A stretch of 27,493 nucleotides of DNA from a virus: positions 1 to 27,493 of IMG/VR virus record IMGVR_UViG_3300037247_000962. One strand, 5' to 3'. The position numbers and the translations under genes are program-made. The notes beneath the pieces are model-generated. The model was given only the letters and a program-made list of their open reading frames with translations, did not search any database and had not been told where the DNA came from. How positions within the stretch are numbered: the first letter of the stretch is position 1; the number at the start of each line of letters is the position of its first letter. Below are positions 15,554-21,740 of the stretch, one piece after another.

Positions 15554-16666
15554 GTTGACGCTCGATGGTCATGCTCAATCTTTATCTCTGGCTCGCTCGA
15601 CTAGGTTGCTCAATCGTTTCTTTTGGCTCGCTCGGTTCGGTTGCTTCATCACTGATCTTGGCTCGCTCTGAGACTATGCTCAATCGAGGTAGTTGGCTCG
15701 CTCCAACCTCCTGCTCTATCTAACTATGTGGCTCGCTCTCATTCTTTGCTCAATCGGCCCTACTGGCTCGCTCTTCGAGTTTGCTCAATCGAACTTCATG
15801 GCTCGCTCGTTCTCTCCGCTCAATCATTCAGCATGGCTCGCTCGTAGGTTTCTGCCCTATCGCCCGTTGTGGCTCGTTCTGAGGCTATGCTCAATCTTCC
15901 GTGTTGACTCGCTCGAACTCCTTGCTCAAACATGACTCCTGGCTCGCTCCGTGGACTTGCACAATCACTACACATGGCTCGCTCAATACGCTTGCTCTAT
16001 CTACTTCTAGGGCTCGCTCGACTCATGTGCTCAATCTCTAGTCTTGGCTCGCTCTCGCTCCCTGCTCTATTCTGTGTTCTGGCTCGCTCTGGAAAGATGC
16101 TCGATCTCTTGTTTTGGCTCGCTTCCTACTTTTGCTCAATCCACATGCTTGGCTCGCTCGCGGGGGATGCTCAATCATGCGGGGTGGCTCGCTCCTGTTG
16201 CTCTGCTTCAACGCTTGTCATGGCTCGCTCTTGTACCATGCTGAATCTGGTGCAGGGGGCTCGCTCCTTGATTATGCTCAATCCCGTACAGTGGCTCGCT
16301 CGGTGTCTCGGCTCCATCACGTCCCATTGGCTGACGCTCAACGGCGATGCGCAATCCGGCAGGATGGCTCGCTCACTGAACATGCTCAATCAATTCCTGT
16401 GGCTCGCTCGCTTTACATGCTCGATCACTTATTTGGGCTCGCTCTGATCCGATGCTTAATCTGATGTAGTGGCTCGCTCGTGCTGACGCTCCAGTGTGAT
16501 GCCCAATCCAAAGGGGTGGCTCGCTCGGCCAGAATGCTTGATCTGGGCAGTTGGCTCGCTCTGCTGTAATGCTCAATCTCAAGTAGTGGCTCGCTCGGCG
16601 TACTTGCTCAATCAAGCTATATGGCTCGCTTTCTGCGAATGCTGCATCTGTGATCGTGGCTACTTC
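15554..16666 (-). repeat. TIGR-like guide array: about 31 units of 35 bp, two boxes and two 8-nt spacers per unit
   Basis: On the minus strand each unit reads GATTGAGCA, 8 variable bases, GAGCGAGCCA, 8 variable bases. GGCTCGCTC (plus strand) begins at 15590, 15625, 15660, 15695, 15730, 15765, 15800 and 15835, exactly 35 bases apart, and continues with rare 36-37 base steps and one 47-base step to 16658. The two boxes are related (GA-TT-GAGC and GA-GC-GAGC). All of roughly 60 spacers differ. Since 35 is not a multiple of three and the spacers vary, this is not coding. CRISPR spacers are far longer. The layout matches TIGR arrays, where each processed RNA of about 36 nt carries two short guide segments loaded onto a Tas protein. 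The end near tas is degenerate and overlaps its stop codon; the far end (15554-15580) is also degenerate. Confidence 0.92.
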
Positions 16667-17772
16667 ATCGGCCAGTTGGGGACTTCGATCTTGTGAGTGT
16701 GCCCTCCGAGCACTGCCAAGGAGTAGGCTTCCACTGGCTCCCTGCCGAAGTGTTCGATGTGCGCGACCCAGTGCCAGTGAGACAGGAAGAGTTTGACGGC
16801 CCATCGTTTCGCCCTGGCGTGAATGTGACCTGGAGGGAGCATCAGTTGGCCTTCGCCCTCCGGTACACGCTTAGGCTTGACTCCTTCTTCCCCGGCAGCA
16901 ATTCGCTCACGATATTCGTTCGCCGCTGTTGGAGTTACACAGCCAGCGTACCAGGGATAGGCGTCAGTGCCTTTTCCGATTTTCTTTGTTCGCATAACTT
17001 CCGCGGCTTGGTCTGCGAGTTCTCCCCTTTCGTTTCGCCCGATTTCGTAGGCTTTGCGTTGCAAGAGCAGCTTGCCGTAGAAGTCACTTTCCCGACCCGA
17101 TTGTTTGACAAAAGATTCTCCAATCTTCCAGCACAGAACTTTCAAGTCGGCATTCCAAGGGCGACGGGCCATGACTCTCCTGACGCCATCACGGGTCAAG
17201 TCTTGGTGTTCTCCTTTAGGCGTGGTGGTGGCCTGTCTCAGCAGAGATTGATACTTTCGGCCTGTGCGCACGGCTGCTTGAACCAGTAGCTCTTGCGGGT
17301 TTAGTTTGCCGTTTTTCTGGACAATTTCTTGGACAAGTTTGCTTGCACCTTCTTTGCCCAACCACTTGTTGGTACTATCCTGACCAGCAAACCGCCAAAT
17401 GTTTCCTGCTCTTGGACACATCGAAATGTCAATGTAGGCGAGCAAGGCTGCTGAAATCACCTTGTCAATGCCAGTGATGGTCTTGGCCCAACGTCCCACA
17501 ACGAACTGGTCGGAGTAGGCATCTAGGACTCGGTGCATACTCCGTTCCATGCGCTCAGCGTTGTCTCTGAACCAGATCAGGATTTCGTGGGGTTCCTTGG
17601 ATTTCTCCATCGCGTACACTTGGTTACTGGCTGCCTTACGGGGTTCTTGCAGAGCGTAGTAATCGTCCACAAGAAAGCGGGCTTGTTTTCTTCCCAAGGT
17701 TTTGGCTCCGAGCGCAATGTCTCGGGCCAACTTCTGCATCGGTTCTAACATCGTCGTGTTGGTGTCTCCCAT
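16660..17772 (-). CDS. tas: Tas-like protein (IS110/Nop-type RNA-guided DNA-binding protein without nuclease domain)
   Basis: Residues 1-95 form long helices, as in the coiled coil preceding Nop and IS110 C-terminal domains. Residues 99-132 (ITGIDKVISAALLAYIDI, then IWRFAGQD) match the helix-hairpin-helix core of the IS110 Transposase_20 domain. RRPWNADLKVLCWKIGESF (203-221) and PPGHIHARAKRWAVKLFLSH (313-332) are further strongly conserved blocks of this protein group. The IS110 N-terminal DEDD/RuvC-like domain is missing, and I see no HNH or other catalytic motif. The neighbouring two-spacer array makes the best call a stand-alone Tas protein of a TIGR-Tas system, which would bind short guide RNAs and find matching DNA. 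AAGGAG lies upstream of the ATG at 17772. The stop codon lies inside the first array element. The symbol is my assignment; an orphan IS110-like protein is the alternative. Confidence 0.85.
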   Translation of the reverse strand: MGDTNTTMLEPMQKLARDIALGAKTLGRKQARFLVDDYYALQEPRKAASNQVYAMEKSKEPHEILIWFRDNAERMERSMHRVLDAYSDQFVVGRWAKTITGIDKVISAALLAYIDISMCPRAGNIWRFAGQDSTNKWLGKEGASKLVQEIVQKNGKLNPQELLVQAAVRTGRKYQSLLRQATTTPKGEHQDLTRDGVRRVMARRPWNADLKVLCWKIGESFVKQSGRESDFYGKLLLQRKAYEIGRNERGELADQAAEVMRTKKIGKGTDAYPWYAGCVTPTAANEYRERIAAGEEGVKPKRVPEGEGQLMLPPGHIHARAKRWAVKLFLSHWHWVAHIEHFGREPVEAYSLAVLGGHTHKIEVPNWPMK

Positions 17773-17919
17773 GATTCATTCTCCTTTTGGTTTGAAAGGG
17801 ACGAGTGCGATTGTAGTGAGCGTCCATCACATTTACAGCCGCGTCTTGCCTGTCGGGTGTCCAGACCCGGCCCACCACGGCTTCCTCGCCCGATTCGTCT
17901 CTCCCATTGAAAACTGTGC

Positions 17920-18087
17920 CTAACTTATAATTCCTTGCCGCAATAGCTTTAAGGCGAGCGCGGTTCCAAGCAGTTTCGCCCTGTCTGGTTTTGACTTCTT
18001 GGCCTCGCGTTCAATCTGTTTCTGCAATACTTCTAATTGCCACAGATAGACTTCGCGTTTGCGCCATTGCTTGACTTTGCGCTTCAT
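17920..18087 (-). CDS. Small basic helical protein, 55 aa
   Basis: The ATG at 18087 has GGGAGAG upstream, itself part of a repeated GTTTTCAATGGG element, and the frame ends in TAG at 17920. The product is basic and mostly helical (WRKREVYLWQLEVLQKQIER and a Leu-rich C-terminus), compatible with a short coiled-coil DNA-binding protein. It is the last gene before tas, and a promoter-like sequence lies inside its 3' end. A role as a regulator of the neighbouring repeat-array locus is possible but unsupported. Confidence 0.5.
   Translation of the reverse strand: MKRKVKQWRKREVYLWQLEVLQKQIEREAKKSKPDRAKLLGTALALKLLRQGIIS
17924..17952 (-). promoter_or_regulatory. Candidate promoter for tas and the repeat array
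   Basis: On the minus strand TTAAAG (17947-17952) and TATAAG (17924-17929) are separated by 17 bases. The -10 box is a five-of-six match and the -35 box is weak. It lies in the end of the 55-aa gene, about 150 bases before the tas start, and could drive tas together with the array behind it. The 147 bases from 17773 to 17919 hold no convincing gene. Confidence 0.35.
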
Positions 18088-18183
18088 TCAACTCTCCCAT
18101 TGAAAACTGGGGGGCGGTGTCCGCGCCCTTGCTACAAGGCTAGACCTCACAGTGGTGTTTGCCTCTGTGCCGCCCATTGAAAA

Positions 18184-18450
18184 CTATGTACGGCGACCTG
18201 TGCCCTTGCACTCCGGGCAGGTCACGAAATGCCAACCATCGTCACTCGGTTTTTTCTTTTCAGCTTCCAGCCACAGAGAACGCCACGGTTCTTCCAGATT
18301 GCCCTCAACCCTGAGTCCGCTGCGTGAGGGGCCACCTTGTATCGGCACGAAGCCGATGCCTTCACACTCTCCCTTGCATACGGTCGCAGGATCAGGGTAG
18401 GGAATGCCGAGTGCTGTGTACCTGTCAACATAGATGTATTGTTCGCTCAT
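18184..18450 (-). CDS. DnaJ-type zinc-finger protein, 88 aa
   Basis: The protein has two half-motifs of the DnaJ zinc-finger kind: CKGECEGIGF at residues 25-34 and CPECKGTG at residues 78-85, separated by an acidic to basic linker with a WRSLWLEAE segment. The full J-domain and the other two repeats of DnaJ are absent, so it is a small stand-alone zinc protein of the type common in phages. The ATG at 18450 is preceded by a purine-rich GGGATGAGGTGATG. It probably binds nucleic acid or a protein partner. Confidence 0.78.
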   Translation of the reverse strand: MSEQYIYVDRYTALGIPYPDPATVCKGECEGIGFVPIQGGPSRSGLRVEGNLEEPWRSLWLEAEKKKPSDDGWHFVTCPECKGTGRRT

Positions 18451-18454
18451 ATCA

Positions 18455-18541
18455 TCACCTCATCCCGTAAAAGTTCATCGCCCGCTTCACGCGCTCCATT
18501 GGAAATCCGATACGGTTCAACTCCTGCAACCAGCCCACCAC
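18455..18541 (-). CDS. Possible 28-aa peptide
   Basis: A GTG-started frame encodes a plausible amphipathic peptide with the segments WLQELNRIGF and ERVKRAMNFYGM, ending four bases before the ATG of the next gene. GGGGCGGG lies upstream. It fits the packed gene order but could also be a leader without a product. The segment GCCGTGGTGGGC at its start is repeated near 17.88 kb. Confidence 0.35.
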   Translation of the reverse strand: MVGWLQELNRIGFPMERVKRAMNFYGMR

Positions 18542-18562
18542 GGCTGTTCCCGCCCCAGTCCT

Positions 18563-19648
18563 TTACTTCCTGAGCTTGCTGTAGTGCAACAGCGGAGAGC
18601 CAGCTTCCGCCAGAGAGCGCAATACAGTAGCTGTTGTGCCCTCACGCTTGAGTCGAGACACAGAGTAGACTGACGGCTTGACCTGGACTTCGTAATCGGC
18701 TGTCGAGTAGACCAAAAAGCCCGACGCAACATAAACAGGGTCTGTTTTCTTCGTCTGTTTAACTCCGGCCCGCCGGGCCTCGATAACGTAGCTGCGAACC
18801 AGCTTACTCCAATATCGGCTAAACAGGAGCGGCGTAGCGAACACATCGGACGAGACTGCCTTGCCATCGAGAACCAGGACCGCACCGATTGCGTTGTTCG
18901 GGCGCGCTTCCTTCAATTCCTTTTCGATGGCAAGTTCACCTTTGCTCTTCACCGCTTCGACAGCGATGTAGGCAGAACCCGTGTCTACAAACTCCCAGGC
19001 TATTGTTCCGGTCGAGGTTCCCATCAGAAGTTCTCCTGATGGCGCCGTAATAAACTCAGCAGTATCGCTAACAACCATGTCTGTGAGGGTTCCGGTTGAA
19101 GCGATACCACCCGCCTGGGCGATTGCAGCCCATGTTGTATTCTGGCTGCCAGTGCCCACGCTCCCACGAACCGACGGAGAAGCCATGACACCTGAGTATT
19201 TGAACGTCACGGTTTCGCCCTTCCATCGGTTTCGCTGAGCACAAAGGACTGAAATCGGCACAGGGTCAGAGGTTGGCGGAACAATCCGGTCCTCAGAAAT
19301 CACGCGGTCCTGCTTCCCACCAGCCAGAATCTCACCAGCAAGCAGAATCAGATGCTTGCCCGAATTGTTCAGGAGCACAACCTCGTACTGGTTCGGCCTG
19401 TCCCGGCCTCGTATCAGCCCTGGTTTGATCTCTGTGACCTCGACCGTTCCGTTCTCCATGCCCTCGGCCAATGTCACGTAGTCCAGGGCTAGGCTTGGGA
19501 AGTTCGTAGGATAAACAAAGACCACTTCCATTCGTTCGTTTTGAAACGCTGCGGAATCCCCTACGCTCCACAACTCATGCCGGAAATCCCCGGCTGTGAG
19601 TGGAAACGTAAGAGCCAGCAGCAACAGCACCATCAGTAGTTTTTTCAC
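18563..19648 (-). CDS. Secreted ARPP-1-like (DUF6569) domain protein, 361 aa
   Basis: The first 20 residues are a clear Sec signal peptide (MKKLLMVLLLLALTFPLTAG). Residues 95-125 hold the family-like core, NSGKHLILLAGEILAGGKQD and a following RIVPP, then a segment ending in NRW. This pattern of ...GE...GGKQ.R...PP...RW is what I associate with ARPP-1 (DUF6569) proteins, a poorly understood domain found in several bacterial phyla. The start is GTG with AGGAGGGTG just before it. The C-terminal half is mixed alpha/beta and unassigned. A protein of this type is unusual in a phage and looks like cargo acquired from a host, possibly changing the envelope of an infected cell. It closes a run of exported proteins. 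Confidence 0.7.
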   Translation of the reverse strand: MKKLLMVLLLLALTFPLTAGDFRHELWSVGDSAAFQNERMEVVFVYPTNFPSLALDYVTLAEGMENGTVEVTEIKPGLIRGRDRPNQYEVVLLNNSGKHLILLAGEILAGGKQDRVISEDRIVPPTSDPVPISVLCAQRNRWKGETVTFKYSGVMASPSVRGSVGTGSQNTTWAAIAQAGGIASTGTLTDMVVSDTAEFITAPSGELLMGTSTGTIAWEFVDTGSAYIAVEAVKSKGELAIEKELKEARPNNAIGAVLVLDGKAVSSDVFATPLLFSRYWSKLVRSYVIEARRAGVKQTKKTDPVYVASGFLVYSTADYEVQVKPSVYSVSRLKREGTTATVLRSLAEAGSPLLHYSKLRK

Positions 19649-19679
19649 AACACCCTCCTGTTTTACTGTTTCAGTGATT

Positions 19680-19823
19680 TCAACGCGGCGTCTTTTCTTC
19701 CCGCGGCTCCTGCGCCGCCTTGGAGCCTTCGGGAACCTGAGCCGAAATCCCCAGGACCGAAAAGCTCACCACACAAAGCAAGGCCAGGAAACGACTCAAG
19801 TATGTTTTCGCCAATTTAATCAC
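19680..19823 (-). CDS. Small exported peptide, 47 aa
   Basis: The frame starts at GTG 19823, or more probably at the TTG at 19814, which is better spaced from the AGGGGGG site. It encodes a signal-peptide-like segment (YLSRFLALLCVVSFSVLGISA) and a short charged mature part of about 20 residues. It sits between two genes for exported proteins and ends about 30 bases before the start of the larger one. The small size keeps confidence moderate. Confidence 0.45.
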   Translation of the reverse strand: MIKLAKTYLSRFLALLCVVSFSVLGISAQVPEGSKAAQEPREEKTPR

Positions 19824-19828
19824 CCCCC

Positions 19829-20158
19829 TCATTCTTCCTTGACTTCTGGTTTCTCGGGTATTCGGATAAACCTCATGGTGTTCGGGTCGAACAAAAACTT
19901 GTCCTCGGGCGCGTTGTGATCTTTCCGAACGACCGCAAGCACGCTGTTGAAGTTTCTTTGCAGATTTTGAATCCGCTGTTGAGCCAAGAGCAAGTCCTTG
20001 ACGATCACGTTGAGTCTGAGGTTCTCTAGCTCGGTCAACACCAAGCTGACTTCCGGCTCTACCCTCGCAGGCTGCTCTGCGGTCTGCGCTGTGGCCGGGC
20101 TGAACCCCACCATCAGTAGAACAACCACCACAAACAGGATCACTGGTAGCTTTTTCAT
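19829..20158 (-). CDS. Secreted helical protein with signal peptide, 109 aa
   Basis: The protein starts with MKKLPVILFVVVVLLMVGF and a likely cleavage site after ATA, a standard Sec signal peptide. The mature part has a coiled-coil-like helix (VLTELENLRLNVIVKDLLLA and onward) and a charged C-terminus. The ATG at 20158 is preferred over one three codons earlier because it forms an ATGA overlap with the upstream stop and has AAGGAGA about ten bases before it. Export suggests action in the periplasm or outside the cell. The function is unknown. Confidence 0.7.
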   Translation of the reverse strand: MKKLPVILFVVVVLLMVGFSPATAQTAEQPARVEPEVSLVLTELENLRLNVIVKDLLLAQQRIQNLQRNFNSVLAVVRKDHNAPEDKFLFDPNTMRFIRIPEKPEVKEE

Positions 20159-20316
20159 GGTTTCCATTCTCCTTTTATTTCAATCAAACCTTGTTCCACG
20201 ATACTTCTCATGGCAGATTTCAGGTTGCGCCAAACGTAGAAGGTTCCAGCTATCCAGCCGAAGGCGAAGGCCAACACCAGCAGAAACACGACTGCTGTGA
20301 CCAGGAGCAGCTTCAT
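20155..20316 (-). CDS. Small membrane protein, 53 aa
   Basis: A long hydrophobic helix occupies residues 3-28 (LLLVTAVVFLLVLAFAFGWI and following), then a short amphipathic tail ends in GEWKP. The start is coupled to the upstream stop and the end overlaps the next start as ATGA. It could be a membrane anchor. No homologue is recognised. Confidence 0.6.
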   Translation of the reverse strand: MKLLLVTAVVFLLVLAFAFGWIAGTFYVWRNLKSAMRSIVEQGLIEIKGEWKP

Positions 20317-20549
20317 TACCAGTTCGGGTGCTTCTCTTCGTAGTGTTTGCGCATCTGTCCGCGCATCGAACTCATGCGGGCAAAGCCCTTTCCTCTTCTC
20401 TTGCAAGTGGGAGCGGGGTAGATTAACGTCCTTTTCTTGCAGGTGAGGCAACGCAGGGCAATAGTGCGGGACAGGCTAAAGCCAGTGCAAAGAATTTCCT
20501 CAAACACCGCGACCCAGTGAACGCCCTGTCTAGGAGATTTCTTTCTCAT
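20316..20549 (-). CDS. Small basic Cys/His protein, 77 aa
   Basis: The product contains CLTCKKR, then a further Cys and a C-terminal MRKHYEEKHP segment, giving a C-C-C-H-H set that could bind zinc as in C2H2-like phage proteins. The ATG at 20549 lies inside the end of the upstream small membrane gene, and the stop shares one base with the next ATG (TAATG). It is basic and probably binds nucleic acid; no family is assigned. Confidence 0.62.
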   Translation of the reverse strand: MRKKSPRQGVHWVAVFEEILCTGFSLSRTIALRCLTCKKRTLIYPAPTCKRRGKGFARMSSMRGQMRKHYEEKHPNW

Positions 20550-20658
20550 CGTCTGCCTTGTCCTGCTGTTTCTTCTGCCTGAGCTTCTTCGTGATTTCGT
20601 CCAGCAAAAAGACGAGAAGCACAAGCGACACAATCAGAACTACATGGCTCCACGTCAT
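20530..20658 (-). CDS. Tiny membrane protein, 42 aa
   Basis: This short frame begins with an ATGA overlap and has GAGGAACC upstream. It encodes one transmembrane helix (VVLIVSLVLLVFLL, residues 6-19) followed by a highly charged cytoplasmic-type tail (EITKKLRQKKQQDKADDEKE). The hydrophobic core, charged tail and coupling make it a credible gene despite its size. Its function is unknown. Confidence 0.6.
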   Translation of the reverse strand: MTWSHVVLIVSLVLLVFLLDEITKKLRQKKQQDKADDEKEIS

Positions 20659-20900
20659 TCCGTTGGTTCCTCTCGGCGCCTCGGCCAGAGCGCCTGTGAT
20701 TCTACGGCAAGGTGGGACCAGTAGTGGTCCGCAATTTCATAGCAGCGGCCCCACATGATGCTGTTGGTTCGGATGATCTCCCGAGCGTTGCGCTGGCTTT
20801 CCAGGGCTTCCACCTTCCAGTAGTAGAGGTCAACTCGGTTCATGCCCCAGAGGAAAGCCAGAATGCAGACGAGCGCCCAAGCTGTGGTTTCCCGCTTCAT
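20655..20900 (-). CDS. Single-pass membrane protein, 81 aa
   Basis: A hydrophobic N-terminal helix (residues 6-22, including WALVCILAFLWGM) is followed by a charged, aromatic C-terminal part likely exposed on one face of the membrane. GGAAAG precedes the ATG at 20900. Its stop overlaps the next small membrane gene in an ATGA arrangement. It is the second of several consecutive membrane or exported proteins. No family is recognised. Confidence 0.65.
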   Translation of the reverse strand: MKRETTAWALVCILAFLWGMNRVDLYYWKVEALESQRNAREIIRTNSIMWGRCYEIADHYWSHLAVESQALWPRRREEPTE

Positions 20901-20902
20901 TG

Positions 20903-21193
20903 TCAGTTCTTTCCAGGGATGAACTTCTCGATGGCGTAGAACTCCGGGTTGATGGTTTGCTTTAGGGCAATCGTAAACGGGATGAGTGAGCAAAGCAGAA
21001 TGAGCGTGCAGATTCCCCGCAGAATTACGAGGTCGCCTGCCTCCGTCGCGACTTTCCTGAACATGCGGTGGATAATCCAAGCTACCAGTACAAGCACAAG
21101 GCCGAAAACGAGGTTGAAGAATAAATCAAGCTGGACCTGTAGTACCGCCGCTTCCCATGCTGTCCGACCGAATTTCTCAACGAGTTCGTTCAT
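20903..21193 (-). CDS. Membrane protein with two transmembrane helices, 96 aa
   Basis: Two hydrophobic segments are evident: about residues 24-44 (FFNLVFGLVLVLVAWIIHRM) and 61-79 (ICTLILLCSLIPFTIALK), joined by a short basic loop. The ATG at 21193 is chosen because of the GGAGGAAAACC site before it; the frame is open further upstream but would overlap two genes. The size and two-helix topology are compatible with a holin, but no lysin gene is adjacent, so this is only a possibility. Confidence 0.7.
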   Translation of the reverse strand: MNELVEKFGRTAWEAAVLQVQLDLFFNLVFGLVLVLVAWIIHRMFRKVATEAGDLVILRGICTLILLCSLIPFTIALKQTINPEFYAIEKFIPGKN

Positions 21194-21405
21194 TTGGTTT
21201 TCCTCCGTTTCTCTCTTGGACAGAAGTGACACCGGGCTCGGCTCTTCGGCACCCTGCTGGCCTTGAAATACATGGTGTGACCGCATTCCAGCGTGACCTC
21301 TGCGTACATAGAAAGAGAACTGCTTCGCGGATAGACCCTGTGGAGTTGTACCGTCTTGACTTTGCGCCAGGGGTCGCCTCTGATTTCTCCAATGGTTACG
21401 CTCAT
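21190..21405 (-). CDS. Small basic protein with a Cys-based zinc pattern, 71 aa
   Basis: The product has an ECGHTMYF segment and a C-terminal CHFCPREKRRKTK, a CGH...CxxC layout seen in small zinc ribbons. It is basic throughout. GAGGGAAGAGG precedes the ATG at 21405. It lies between a cysteine-rich gene and a two-helix membrane protein and ends just as the latter begins. No function is known. Confidence 0.65.
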   Translation of the reverse strand: MSVTIGEIRGDPWRKVKTVQLHRVYPRSSSLSMYAEVTLECGHTMYFKASRVPKSRARCHFCPREKRRKTK

Positions 21406-21740
21406 CCTCTTCCCTCAACGTCGCACCGCTGGCATAGGTTCTGCCAATGCCCGTAGGTTTGGACCCTACGACTCGCAGGTTGTGTGCAGTTGCCCGGCTG
21501 GTGCTCGTTCACCTTTTCGCACCGGCTAGACTCGCAATCGCATTTTGAGCCAATCGTCTGGAGGTCCTTCTCGACCGCTTCACGGAAAACGAGAATGTCG
21601 TGGCAGACCTCTTGAAAGGAATGTTTGAAGGGGTACTTGGTTGCTGCGGCCTCGACCGCTGTCCACTGTTCCAATAGCTCAAAGGCGGCGGTCTCGAAGT
21701 TCCTTAGCGCGTTGAGATATTTTTTCTGTTCCGGCGTCAT
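21402..21740 (-). CDS. Hypothetical protein, 112 aa
   Basis: The N-terminal two thirds are helical. The C-terminal third holds six cysteines (KCDCESSRCEK, then NCTQ and LCQRC), suggesting a metal-binding module. The start overlaps the upstream stop by one base (TGATG). No family is recognised. It is probably co-translated with the zinc-binding protein before it. Confidence 0.7.
   Translation of the reverse strand: MTPEQKKYLNALRNFETAAFELLEQWTAVEAAATKYPFKHSFQEVCHDILVFREAVEKDLQTIGSKCDCESSRCEKVNEHQPGNCTQPASRRVQTYGHWQNLCQRCDVEGRG

Larger units (their letters stand above)
17899..18185. repeat. Three direct copies of a CCCATTGAAAACT element
   Basis: An 18-base sequence, CTCTCCCATTGAAAACTG on the plus strand, occurs exactly at 17899-17916 and 18092-18109. 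A third copy sharing 13 bases (CCCATTGAAAACT) lies at 18173-18185, and a weaker relative (CCATTGGAAA) at 18496. Read on the minus strand each becomes AGTTTTCAATGGG, containing an ATG. Conservation extends on both sides of that ATG although the downstream frames differ. They may be operators or leader elements upstream of tas. The 96 bases between 18088 and 18183 hold no other convincing gene. Confidence 0.55.

Noticed and set aside
15554-16666. CRISPR array
   Set aside because: Conserved boxes are 9-10 nt and spacers 8 nt, far shorter than the roughly 20-40-nt repeats and spacers of CRISPR. Two different boxes alternate and no Cas gene is visible.
15489-16804. Several open frames of 60-170 codons on both strands through the repeat array
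   Set aside because: They arise from the 35-bp period and the lack of stop codons in the boxes. The frame changes each unit because 35 is not a multiple of three, so no protein repeat is kept.
16660-17772. Intact IS110-family insertion sequence
   Set aside because: The DEDD/RuvC-like catalytic domain of IS110 transposases is absent and the flanks show a long two-box repeat array rather than insertion-sequence ends.
17636-17878. 80-codon minus-strand frame overlapping the tas start
   Set aside because: It lies mostly in the tas coding sequence in another frame. The tas frame has the conserved domain and the proper ribosome binding site.
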